From positions 1 through 56,897 of the forward strand of contig JAKSBK010000185.1 in the NCBI GenBank assembly GCA_022361155.1: a stretch of 56,897 bases of DNA, given 5' to 3'. Source of the DNA: Pseudomonadota bacterium. GTDB lineage: Bacteria > Myxococcota_A > Polyangia > Polyangiales > JAKSBK01. The notes below the pieces were generated by a model. That model had not been told where the DNA came from. It ran no database searches and saw only the letters and a program-made list of their open reading frames with translations. Made by a program: the position numbers and the translations under genes. This document shows positions 1-7,206 of the stretch, in pieces. How positions within the stretch are numbered: the first letter of the stretch is position 1; each line of letters begins with the position of its first letter.

Positions 1-117
1 CTGGCGAGCGCCGAGCGCCCCGACCTCACGAGCTACGACATCGAGAGGCTATGCGCTGCCTACCCCGCACGTCAGCCGGCAACCAAGCGCGAGCGCGCAA
101 GCGCGAGCGCGCACTGA
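1..117 (+). CDS. C-terminal end of an unidentified protein (5' end outside window)
   Basis: Frame 1 is open from the first base to a TGA at 115-117 and gives 38 residues ending in an Arg/Ala/Ser-rich tail (KRERASASAH). No domain is recognisable. It would be the only plus-strand gene left of 5.5 kb and would run towards the transposase-like gene, which ends at 346 on the other strand. An open frame this short is common by chance in GC-rich DNA, so this is a tentative call that only the flanking sequence can settle. Confidence 0.3.
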   Translation: MASAERPDLTSYDIERLCAAYPARQPATKRERASASAH

Positions 118-345
118 CCGGCGTTGACCACGCGAGGATTGGGTTCCGGTGACGCCGACGAGGTTCTGCGAGCGTGCCATGAGCCTTCGCGCCTGACAAC
201 AGGGCGGGGGAGACGCTCGAGGCAACGCCACACGTTCGCTGACTGACAGCGGTGCTGTGCACCGTAGGGTCCGGAACGGACGGACCGATGCGGCCGGATG
301 CTGCCATCCGTGCCGCATGGGTGCTCGAAGCCTTGAAGCGCTGCG
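118..345. other. Intergenic with a long hairpin (288-318)
   Basis: No convincing gene is seen here. The main structure is an almost perfect hairpin at 288-318: a 13-base left arm (ATGCGGCCGGATG), loop CTGC, and a right arm that differs by one inserted or changed base. It lies 28 bases beyond the stop codon of the Y1-transposase-like gene. It has no T tract on either side, so it is not a standard intrinsic terminator. Its position resembles the subterminal hairpins recognised by IS200/IS605-type transposases, which is an inference. Confidence 0.5.
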
Positions 346-1413
346 CTATCCGGGCGCTGGGGCGACGTCGACGTGATGCAGCCACCGCATTAGATAGGTG
401 CCCGCCGGGAACTGCACGGAGCGGAGGCCCTGTCGCCATTGATGCAGGGCGTCGCGGTAGGCCGTGCGGAAGGCACGCAGCGCTTCCACGGCGGCGCGAT
501 AGGCTTCGGGTTGATGGCGGCCGACGGCGAAGGTGGGATTGCGCTTTGCGTGCGGCTCGGGGGTGGTGGCACGTTTTTGTGGCGAGACAGAGAGGACCTT
601 TTCGACGCCCATGAAGCTTCGGCCTTTGGCTCGCATGGCGTCGCGAGCTTCCTGCTCCAGCCGCTCGGCCTCTTCGGCCACCGCCTCGCGCACCTGGGCG
701 TCGGTCATGCCGAGATCCTCGGGCATCTTGAGCTTGAGCGTGGCGGTCTTGGGCCAGCTCTCGGCGTCGAAGTACAGGTCGGGCCGCTTCACGGTCCAGC
801 ACTTTCGGCCGAGCTCGTCGGCATGCACGATGAGCCCTGGCCACTGCTTGGAGCGCGGCACGGCGCCTCCACTGACCGGATTGGCGATCAAGTAAGCCGC
901 CTGTTGGACGAATGCATGGGGCGTTTCAAGCCGCACGACCGAGGGCTCGCTGCCGTCCCACAGGATGCCATCCCAGTCACGCACCAGCTTCATGGCATTG
1001 GCCACGAGACGGTGGAAGTCACGCAAAAAAGCACCCATCTCACCCCGTGTATCGGTCACGGTTAAGTGGGCGTGGGAGCTCATCAGGGTGAAACCGTGTA
1101 CGGCGATCCCGTGCTTTTCGCTCATGGTGGCCAGGCAATACAAGTAGATCTGGCTGACGAGCTCGTCGGGCCGCAGCAGATAGTGTCGCCCGACCACCCG
1201 GCGCGTCAACATGTACGTGGAGCCAGGCAGGTACTGACGTGGCTGCGTCACACCCGCTCGGAATGCAACGGCTGTGCCGAGGTGAAAGGACTGAATTGTT
1301 GGCGCCTGGGACTTTACTGCGATCGGCGCCGCCGCCGCGCCGCCGGCGTTCGCCGCGCTAGCTTGAGATATTTGCCTCTCGCAGTACGGGCAGCCCGCAT
1401 TCGGCTCGTCCAT
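346..1413 (-). CDS. Y1 (HUH) transposase-like protein, REP-associated type
   Basis: Y1-transposase-like protein of 355 aa from the ATG at 1413; an open extension to 1521 looks non-coding. A CPYC pair near residue 8 suggests a small zinc-binding N-terminus. The core carries TRRVVGRHYLLRP, then an HUH-type motif (MSSHAHL), then the typical later segment with YLIANPVSGG and a WPG. Y1 transposases cut single-stranded DNA with a tyrosine on the helix after the HUH motif. Here that segment reads FLRDFHRLVANAM and has no Tyr. The same change is familiar from a large Polyangia protein family annotated as transposase, so the protein may be a catalytically altered relative. It lies immediately downstream of two gene fragments on the same strand and ends beside a hairpin. 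Confidence 0.75.
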   Translation of the reverse strand: MDEPNAGCPYCERQISQASAANAGGAAAAPIAVKSQAPTIQSFHLGTAVAFRAGVTQPRQYLPGSTYMLTRRVVGRHYLLRPDELVSQIYLYCLATMSEKHGIAVHGFTLMSSHAHLTVTDTRGEMGAFLRDFHRLVANAMKLVRDWDGILWDGSEPSVVRLETPHAFVQQAAYLIANPVSGGAVPRSKQWPGLIVHADELGRKCWTVKRPDLYFDAESWPKTATLKLKMPEDLGMTDAQVREAVAEEAERLEQEARDAMRAKGRSFMGVEKVLSVSPQKRATTPEPHAKRNPTFAVGRHQPEAYRAAVEALRAFRTAYRDALHQWRQGLRSVQFPAGTYLMRWLHHVDVAPAPG

Positions 1414-1626
1414 GGACTTGGCGACCACGCCGATCTTCCCGCGATTGAGCTCGACGATCTCTCCTGGAGCCAAGCGGTCATGGAGTCCCCCTTCTGACCT
1501 CGCGGGGCGGCGACCGCGCAAGTGCCTCCTGCGCTGGCGTCTATCGGTTGCCTATCGTCGCTCAGGACCAAGAACGGCCTGGGAGCGAACATGCCCAGAG
1601 TCATCGGCCTGTCCATCGAACGTGCT

Positions 1627-1649
1627 CTCATCAGTTCGTCACCGATGAG
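1627..1649. other. Small hairpin upstream of the transposase-like gene
   Basis: CTCATC at 1627-1632 and GATGAG at 1644-1649 form a six-base stem with an 11-base loop. The hairpin sits at the left limit of the Cas3-like fragment. Together with the hairpin at 288-318 it could mark the ends of an inserted Y1-type unit. The stem is short, so chance is possible. Confidence 0.25.
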
Positions 1650-2088
1650 GGTCCAAAATTGCCGAATGCAGCCCATTGTTCGAGGTCGTCGCGGCGAAGT
1701 CGATCTGACCGAACCGCTCGCTTTCGTGGCCGTCGAGCGACACCTCGACAGGGCTCTCGTCGATGAGGACCGGTGCAAAGGGGCGACACTCCCCGTGGTG
1801 GCTGGCGACCAGGTGGAGCACAAGGTCGAGGTCCGGATCCTTGGCGGCATCCACCCTCTGCAGGCAGTTCGTCAAAGCGCCTAGCTGTGCCTGCAGCATC
1901 GCGACCGACTGGACGGCGTGGAGGTATCCGCCGCCGGGATAGCGGCTTCGCTCGCGGGCCAGCTTGCGCGCCGCGCGTGCCCCTGGCGCGAACAACCTGG
2001 ACCACCACGCCCACTTGGTCTTCGCGATCGCGCTGGCGCTCTGGCGACTCGAGAGACCTCGCCGCAAGGTCAGGATGTTCCGACACAA
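1639..2088 (-). pseudogene. Fragment of a CRISPR-associated Cas3 HD nuclease domain (type I-G/I-U-like)
   Basis: The frame encodes about 150 residues without a plausible start. The diagnostic part is DLVLHLVASHHGECRPFAPV, preceded by a YPGGGYLH segment and an AKTKWAWWSRLF segment. In type I-G/I-U Cas3 proteins the C-terminal HD domain has LAKS, then YP-G-RHE, then LHLVASHHG-RPFAPV in this order and spacing. The first HD metal ligands (WHDLGK) and the whole helicase are absent, so the product cannot be a working Cas3. The end (ERF...GL..AIL..HR) may match the last HD helix or may be junction sequence. No other cas gene or CRISPR array lies in the window. Confidence 0.55.
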
Positions 2089-2249
2089 TCTGCTCGAAGC
2101 ACGAAAGCGTCGCCGCTCGGCGTGGTCATGCGAAAGTTCTGGTCGCGTTCGCTGGGCAGCTGGGTCAGTCGTGCATCGAAGTCAAGGCCGTAGCTCGTTC
2201 GCAGCAAATCCAGCGCCCGAGCCGGTTCGAAATCCGGTGGAGTCGACAT
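2070..2249 (-). pseudogene. Truncated 5' end of an APH-type kinase/aminotransferase gene
   Basis: From an ATG at 2249 the frame reads about 50 convincing residues: ARALDLLRTSYGLD, then LPSERDQNFRM, then GDAFVLR. It then changes to seven unrelated residues and stops at 2070. The LPSERDQNF-x-GxxFVLK pattern is typical of the start of APH-fold phosphotransferases, including those fused to class-III aminotransferases (hydroxylysine kinase-like, AGXT2-like). A full gene would need over 300 codons. The break is near 2098, where the sequence passes into the Cas3-like fragment on the same strand. It lies 13 bases downstream of the J-domain gene and may once have been part of its operon. Confidence 0.5.
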
Positions 2250-2262
2250 GGATCTAGCTAGC

Positions 2263-3015
2263 CTACCGTCCCAGCAGCAGGTCGCGCGCCTGGTTGATCT
2301 TCGAAGCCAGGTAGGTGGAGCCACCGACATCGGGATGCACCTTGCGCAGCAGCTCGCGGTGTGCCGCGCTGATCTGCTCTTCGGTCGCATCCTCGGAAAC
2401 ACCGAGGACCTCGCAGGCCTCCGCGCGTGTCATCTTGCCGGATCGCGCGCTGCCGTTGGCAGCGTCCCGCTCGCCTTGCGCCGCATCGTCCTTGCGCCAG
2501 CGCGCACCGTGCACGCGATCGAGATAGGACTCTACCAGCAAGGCGGAGTCCGGGTCCTGCTGCCGGCAGCTGTACAGAAGCTGCAGCAGATCCTCGTAGC
2601 TCAGGGTTTCGATGCGGCGGCCCTTCAACGGTCCTTCCAGGACCTCGCCGGTCATCACGCCGCTGTCGTGGTCGAGCGACATGCGAACAAAGCGCGTGCG
2701 CACACTCGACGCTCTGGAGTCCGAGCCAGCCCCCCGGCCGGGTGCTGCGCCCGCCGACCGGCCGCGTAGCTGCTGCAACAACGGCAGCAGCCCCGCAAGC
2801 CCGATCAGCCGGCGCGCAAACAGCAGCAGCGAACCGGCAGCGGCGAACAGCCAGTGAAGGCGCCCTGAGAGCGCGAGGTAAAGCAGCAGGCCGACTGCCG
2901 TGGCTATGGCCACAACCCGCAAGAAGCGCGACGCACCCAGCCCCCGCCGCAACAGCCAGCGTGCCCCGAAGAAGATGCCCACGAGCGCGAGCGCTAGCAG
3001 CGTCAGCTTGGCCAC
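2263..3015 (-). CDS. Membrane-anchored J-domain (DnaJ-like) protein
   Basis: J-domain protein of 250 aa from a GTG start. Residues 1-95 contain two or three hydrophobic segments (for example TLLALALVGIFFGARWLL), followed by a soluble middle part and a C-terminal J domain: AEACEVLGVSEDATEEQI, then HRELLRKVHPD with the HPD tripeptide that stimulates Hsp70 ATPase activity. The layout of membrane segment then terminal J domain resembles Pam18/TIM14-type proteins rather than classical DnaJ, since there is no G/F region and no zinc fingers. The gene starts three bases after the stop of the VWA gene, so the two are surely co-transcribed. It probably recruits DnaK to a membrane site; the client is unknown. 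Confidence 0.85.
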   Translation of the reverse strand: MAKLTLLALALVGIFFGARWLLRRGLGASRFLRVVAIATAVGLLLYLALSGRLHWLFAAAGSLLLFARRLIGLAGLLPLLQQLRGRSAGAAPGRGAGSDSRASSVRTRFVRMSLDHDSGVMTGEVLEGPLKGRRIETLSYEDLLQLLYSCRQQDPDSALLVESYLDRVHGARWRKDDAAQGERDAANGSARSGKMTRAEACEVLGVSEDATEEQISAAHRELLRKVHPDVGGSTYLASKINQARDLLLGR

Positions 3016-3018
3016 GTC

Positions 3019-3729
3019 CTACGAACTGCCTGGCAACTGCCGCATGAGATCCAGGGCCGCTCCCCGTTTGAGCCGTGCGTGGCGATCGAGGGCTGTCCTG
3101 CCGCCGGCCGCGTACACGGCGACCGCCCTCAGCAGGTCGCGCAGCTGCCGGGCGCTGCCGGCATCGAAGCGGCCGTAGGCTCCGCGAGTCAAGGCTGCGA
3201 TGTGCCGGAACACTTGTTCGGCTCGCGGATCGTGGCCCTCCTGAAACACGAACGCGGGGATACCGAACAAACCGAGCTTTCCGGCAAGCTGGCTCAACGT
3301 GTCCGTGCATTCCTCGACGCAGTCGCCCACGAAGACGAGCGCGTTGATTCGCGCGCCTTGCGACAGGGCCAGGGCGTGGCGCAACACGCGCCCGATCTGG
3401 GTCAACCCCCCGACGCAGTGCACCTCCGCCATGTGGCCGAGCAGCTGCTCGGACTGCTCGAGCCATGGGCTCGAACCGAAGTCCCCGAGACCCCGGTAGT
3501 AACACAGCTTGACCTCGAGGCCCCCGAGCGCAGTGGTCTCCTTGAACATTTCGGCCTGCAGAGCGCAGGCCTGACTCCAGGTGGGCTCGCGGCTGGCCGT
3601 GGCATCCAAGGCGAAAAGCAGCCGGCCACGACCCTCGGACAGCCGCACGGGCGTACGGGTGGCTTCCGCCAAGAAGGCGTGGAGTTGTGCGCGGCTCGAG
3701 CGCGGAGCTAGCTTGTCATCGTTGGCCAT
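3019..3729 (-). CDS. VWA-domain protein paired with the J-domain protein
   Basis: VWA-domain protein of 236 aa from the ATG at 3729 (MANDDKLAPR); the open frame goes on to 3765, but the extension looks unrelated. A von Willebrand A fold is suggested by LLFALDATASREPTW, where D-A-T-A-S is the MIDAS DxSxS variant. Later come CVGGLTQIGRVLRHAL and INALVFVGDCVEE, which fit the middle strands of the fold. No signal peptide is seen, so it is probably cytoplasmic. It is followed after three bases by the membrane J-domain gene. VWA proteins often act as adaptors for AAA or chaperone machines, so a joint chaperone role is a reasonable inference. Confidence 0.8.
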   Translation of the reverse strand: MANDDKLAPRSSRAQLHAFLAEATRTPVRLSEGRGRLLFALDATASREPTWSQACALQAEMFKETTALGGLEVKLCYYRGLGDFGSSPWLEQSEQLLGHMAEVHCVGGLTQIGRVLRHALALSQGARINALVFVGDCVEECTDTLSQLAGKLGLFGIPAFVFQEGHDPRAEQVFRHIAALTRGAYGRFDAGSARQLRDLLRAVAVYAAGGRTALDRHARLKRGAALDLMRQLPGSS

Positions 3730-3864
3730 GCGTCGGCTTGCGGGCGGGCTCACAGCCATCAGCACGCGTCCTCTCCCGCCCGAAATCGTCCGGTATTGCT
3801 TGGTTCGAGCACGGCACGGCCACGGCGTCGCTCACCCGGAATCCTGGTCCCTGTTCTTGGGCGC

Positions 3865-4010
3865 CGGGTCAAAGTAACATCGCCACTTCGATTTCGATCC
3901 ATCCCGTCCAGCGGTGTTGCGCCGCCTTCGAATACAGGGAGCATTCGCGCGACAGCGCGCCTTGCTGGCCGGGCGCCTCAACGCCGACCTGGCAATGTTA
4001 TGTTGACCCG
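3865..4010. repeat. Palindromic element, family 1, copy 1
   Basis: The ends are imperfect inverted repeats: CGGGTCAAAGTAACATCGCCA at 3865-3885, and at 3990-4010 the complement of CGGGTCAACATAACATTGCCA. The inner part from about 3876 to 3990 recurs in reverse orientation at 10151-10265 with only scattered differences. It fills most of the gap between the VWA gene and the lipoprotein gene (3730-4096). It carries no transposase and looks like a MITE or a large palindromic intergenic repeat. Confidence 0.75.
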
Positions 4011-4096
4011 ACGTCTTGGGACAGAGCCTAGCGCTATAGCGGCTGCCGCGCGAGTCGCCGGCCCCGGGGCTAGCTGCATGATTTGTGGTACTGGCC

Positions 4097-4960
4097 TTAC
4101 TGGAGCACGAGCTCGGTAGTCAGCGCGGAGGCGAGCTTCACGTAGGCCAGGTCGAAGCCTGGGGCGTCAAAGGACTGTATGCGCAGGCGGCGGATCGTGA
4201 GGCGGGCGGTCGAGGCCGGGGGCAGCGCCTGCAGCATGGCCGAAGGCAGCTCCAGGTGGCCGGCATCGCGCTGCGTGCACACGAGCCTGCCGGCCGCTGC
4301 TCGCAGCTCGACCTCGACGACGTCTCGCGGAGCCCCACGCTGCCAGCGGAGCTGCAGGCTTTGGTCGCGAGACGCCTGCTGCACCATGCGTGCCGGCTGG
4401 CCGTCGAGCGTCAGCGCGGCGACATCCGCAGGCGCCTGCACCGAGACCCGAAAGCCCGCCGCGTCCGCGCTGCCGTCTGCGACGAAGGCGTAGTAGGAGG
4501 GCTCGGAGACCGGCGTCAGGTCGCCGGCGTAGAACACCCCGGCGGCGACCCCTCCAACCTCGGGAAACGTGCGGGGCCACAGCTCGTCGCTAAGCGGACC
4601 GCGCTGTAGCTGCAAGTGCCCGAGGTCGAGCAGGTCGATGCCGGGCTGCGTGCGCGGGATGGCGGCGACCCGTTCGCTCACCACGGAGCAGCCCTGCGCC
4701 GACCCGGGCAGCTCCGCGCCCAGCAGGTGCGCCACGGAATCGGCGTCCATGCCCTGGTAGTCGGCGAACGCGGCTTGTACGGACTCCGAACAGGTGGGCC
4801 GCGGGTTGGCCGCGATCTCGAAACAGCGCTCGAGCGTGAGCATAGCGATGCGGCCCGCCAGGTGCCCGCTGCTGTCTCCTTCGAGCTCGGGTCCGCCGGT
4901 ACAGGCCGTGGCCAGCGCGGCTGCTGCTAGGGTAACCGCTTGAATTCGTGGACTAAACAT
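4097..4960 (-). CDS. Predicted lipoprotein of unknown function
   Basis: Predicted lipoprotein of 287 aa with a lipoprotein signal: the hydrophobic stretch AVTLAAAALATAC places the lipid-modified cysteine at residue 20. A Cys pair near residues 46 and 58 and a third near residue 91 could form disulfides. The C-terminal half has alternating hydrophobic residues and phrases such as FRVSVQAPADVAALTLDGQP and TIRRLRIQSFDAPG, which suggest beta-sandwich domains. No known family is recognised. It is the first gene of the minus-strand run and is separated from the VWA gene by the family-1 element. A 530-base gap separates it from the divergent ABC operon, so promoters for both are probably there. Confidence 0.7.
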   Translation of the reverse strand: MFSPRIQAVTLAAAALATACTGGPELEGDSSGHLAGRIAMLTLERCFEIAANPRPTCSESVQAAFADYQGMDADSVAHLLGAELPGSAQGCSVVSERVAAIPRTQPGIDLLDLGHLQLQRGPLSDELWPRTFPEVGGVAAGVFYAGDLTPVSEPSYYAFVADGSADAAGFRVSVQAPADVAALTLDGQPARMVQQASRDQSLQLRWQRGAPRDVVEVELRAAAGRLVCTQRDAGHLELPSAMLQALPPASTARLTIRRLRIQSFDAPGFDLAYVKLASALTTELVLQ

Positions 4961-5491
4961 CGAAGATGCCCCGGGGCCACAAGGTCGCGCGACTCAAAGC
5001 TTCAGCATGCCCGCGCCCTCCACCGCGCAAGCGGGCTGCGATCGCTTTGGCCAGCGTCCCCCCATTATGGAAACTGTGGAACGCTTCGGCAAGGGTTCTG
5101 GCCCCTAGCAACGCCGAGTTGCGTTTTCGCTGTAGTATTGCGCGGTTGCGGACGAGCGTCCGGTGCCGAGGCTTACCACCTGAACATACATGTGGCGCAT
5201 GGGCCCGGATCGCCCATGGCCTCGGGAGGCGCGCGTCAATCCATCGGGCTCGGCAGGCCCAAGCCGCCTGCAGGGAATTCAAACAAGTTGGGAATAACTT
5301 GACGATAAGACGGTTATACGGACCGCCACTGGCCAACTTGACTCACCCGGATGCGGAGTTACCATCCGCGCCGCCGGCCTGACCGACCGAGGGATTTGTC
5401 GGCCGGGCGAGGGAGTTGCCCTGCTGTCTCGAATTCCCTGAGCGGATTCTGGACGGTTTTGCCCTCGAGGCCCGAGGGATGAGGCCCTGCG
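4961..5491. other. Divergent intergenic region before the ABC operon
   Basis: This 531-base stretch lies between the minus-strand lipoprotein gene and the plus-strand ABC operon. I see no gene with convincing composition in any frame. A locally AT-richer patch at about 5275-5320 holds TTGACG at 5299-5304, but no well-spaced -10 box follows. A GAGG at about 5478 serves as ribosome binding site for the ABC ATPase gene. Confidence 0.5.
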
Positions 5492-6490
5492 ATGACAGAT
5501 GTGATGATCGAGGCGCACGAGCTGACCAAACAGTACGGCTCGGTGCGCGCACTTTCCGACTTGAGCATGCAGGTTCGCAGAGGGGAGGTGCTCGGTCTGC
5601 TCGGACCCAACGGTGCGGGCAAGACCACGACCATGAAGATCCTGACTTGCTACACCGCTCCGACGTCGGGCACGGCCAAGGTCAACGGCTGCGATCTGTT
5701 CGACGATCCGCTGGGTGTGCGCGACGCGCTGGGGTACTTGCCGGAAACGACACCGCTGTACCTGGACATGATCGTGCTGGAGTACCTCGCCTTCGTGGCG
5801 GAGCTGCGCGGGGTGGCCCGAAGCGAGCTGCAAGGCCGCCTGCGCCGCGTGGTCGAGGAGACCAGTCTGGGTGATGTCTACTCGAAGCCCATAGGGGTGC
5901 TGTCGAAGGGCTATCGGCAGCGCGTGGGGCTGGCACAGGCGCTCATCCACGAGCCTCAGATTCTGATCCTGGACGAGCCCATGAGCGGGCTGGATCCGAA
6001 CCAGGCGCTCGAGATTCGCGATCTCATCAAGGAGCTCGGCCGCGAGCGCACCATCATCCTGTCGACCCACAATCTAGCCGAAGTGCAGGCAACCTGCGGC
6101 CGTGTGCTCATCATCGCGCGCGGCAAGCTCGTGGCCGACGACACCCCGGACAAGCTGCGCGACAGGGCCGGCAAGGCGCGCTACCTCGTGTCCGTGCTGC
6201 GTGACAGCAAGGCGGACGGGCCGGATGCGATTCGCAGCAAGTTCGCTGGAATCAGCGCGGTCGACCGCGTGCGCGAGGCGGCTCCGGCCAACGGCGAGCT
6301 GCGTTTCGAGGTGGTGCCGCGCGGCGACGATGACCTGCGCCCGCTGCTGTTCCGGACGGCGGTGGACGCCAACTACACGCTCGTCGAGCTGCGTCGCGAG
6401 GGCCAGAACCTCGAGCAGATCTTCCGGGAGCTGACCCTCGGCGACGAGCCCCGGGGCACGTCCAAGCCGAGCCAGGGAGCGGGAGCCTAG
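5492..6490 (+). CDS. ABC transporter ATP-binding protein (GldA-like)
   Basis: ABC ATPase of 332 aa with all the classical motifs. Walker A is GPNGAGKTTT at about 39, the signature is LSKGYRQRVG at about 139, Walker B is ILILDEP at about 159, and the H-loop lies in ILSTHNLAEV. After about residue 240 a C-terminal extension is typical of ATPases that drive ABC-2 permeases (NatA/GldA type). It is the first gene of a tight four-gene operon: the permease starts two bases after its stop. With the GldF- and GldG-like partners it should form an exporter or envelope-acting ABC complex. The name comes from gliding in Bacteroidetes, but homologues occur in many non-gliders, so a gliding role is not implied. 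Confidence 0.93.
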   Translation: MTDVMIEAHELTKQYGSVRALSDLSMQVRRGEVLGLLGPNGAGKTTTMKILTCYTAPTSGTAKVNGCDLFDDPLGVRDALGYLPETTPLYLDMIVLEYLAFVAELRGVARSELQGRLRRVVEETSLGDVYSKPIGVLSKGYRQRVGLAQALIHEPQILILDEPMSGLDPNQALEIRDLIKELGRERTIILSTHNLAEVQATCGRVLIIARGKLVADDTPDKLRDRAGKARYLVSVLRDSKADGPDAIRSKFAGISAVDRVREAAPANGELRFEVVPRGDDDLRPLLFRTAVDANYTLVELRREGQNLEQIFRELTLGDEPRGTSKPSQGAGA

Positions 6491-6492
6491 CC

Positions 6493-7203
6493 ATGCAACG
6501 TGCGCTCATCATCGGCAGGCGAGAATTCGTCGGCTACTTCAACAGCCCGGCCGCCTACATCGTGGCGTGCCTGTTTCTGTTCCTGATGGGGCTGTTCTTC
6601 TGGGAGCCTTTCTTTCTGGTGAACCGCGCCTCGGTGCGCAGCATGTTCGAGCTGATGTCGATCCTGCTGCTGCCGACGGCTCCCGCCCTCACCATGGGGC
6701 TGATCGCGGAGGAGAAGCGCACCGGTACGATCGAGTTGCTGCTGACCATGCCGGTGCGCGACACCGAGGTGATCGTCGGCAAGTTCCTTGGCGCGCTGGG
6801 GTTGTTCGTGGCCCTGATGGCGGTCACCCTGTGTTATCCGCTCAGCGTGGCCACGCTCGGCAATCTGGACTGGGGGCCGGTTTGGTCGGGCTACTTCGGG
6901 CTGCTGCTGCAGGGTGCAGCCATGCTCGCCATCGGCGTGCTGGCGTCGAGCTGGACCGACAACCAGTTGATCGGCTTTTTCGCCGCCGCTTCCATCGTGT
7001 TCTTTCTTTGGGTTGTCGACCGGTTCTTGCCCTTCCTGCCGACCAGCCTCGCATCGGTGATCGAGTGGGTCTCGTTCGATTACCACTTCCGGAGCATGCT
7101 GCGCGGCGTCATCGATACGCGCAATGTGATCTATTTCTTGTCGGTAACCGCCCTGAGCTTGGGTTTGGCATTCCGCGCTCTTGAAAGCCGGCGCTGGAGG
7201 TAG
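6493..7203 (+). CDS. ABC-2 permease (GldF-like)
   Basis: Permease of 236 aa, strongly hydrophobic with about six membrane segments, for example YIVACLFLFLMGLFFW, GLFVALMAVTLCYPLSVA and LIGFFAAASIVFFLWVV. The segment GLIAEEKRTGTIELLLTMP is the signature cytoplasmic loop of ABC-2 permeases next to the ATPase interface. It follows the ATPase gene by two bases and precedes the GldG-like gene by three, so the three are translated as a unit. It forms the membrane channel of the complex; the substrate is unknown. Confidence 0.9.
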   Translation: MQRALIIGRREFVGYFNSPAAYIVACLFLFLMGLFFWEPFFLVNRASVRSMFELMSILLLPTAPALTMGLIAEEKRTGTIELLLTMPVRDTEVIVGKFLGALGLFVALMAVTLCYPLSVATLGNLDWGPVWSGYFGLLLQGAAMLAIGVLASSWTDNQLIGFFAAASIVFFLWVVDRFLPFLPTSLASVIEWVSFDYHFRSMLRGVIDTRNVIYFLSVTALSLGLAFRALESRRWR

Positions 7204-7206
7204 GCG

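Noticed and set aside
1773-2261. Plus-strand open frame opposite the two gene fragments
   Set aside because: It is Arg/Ser-rich with no recognisable motif, while the minus strand shows Cas3 and APH signatures.
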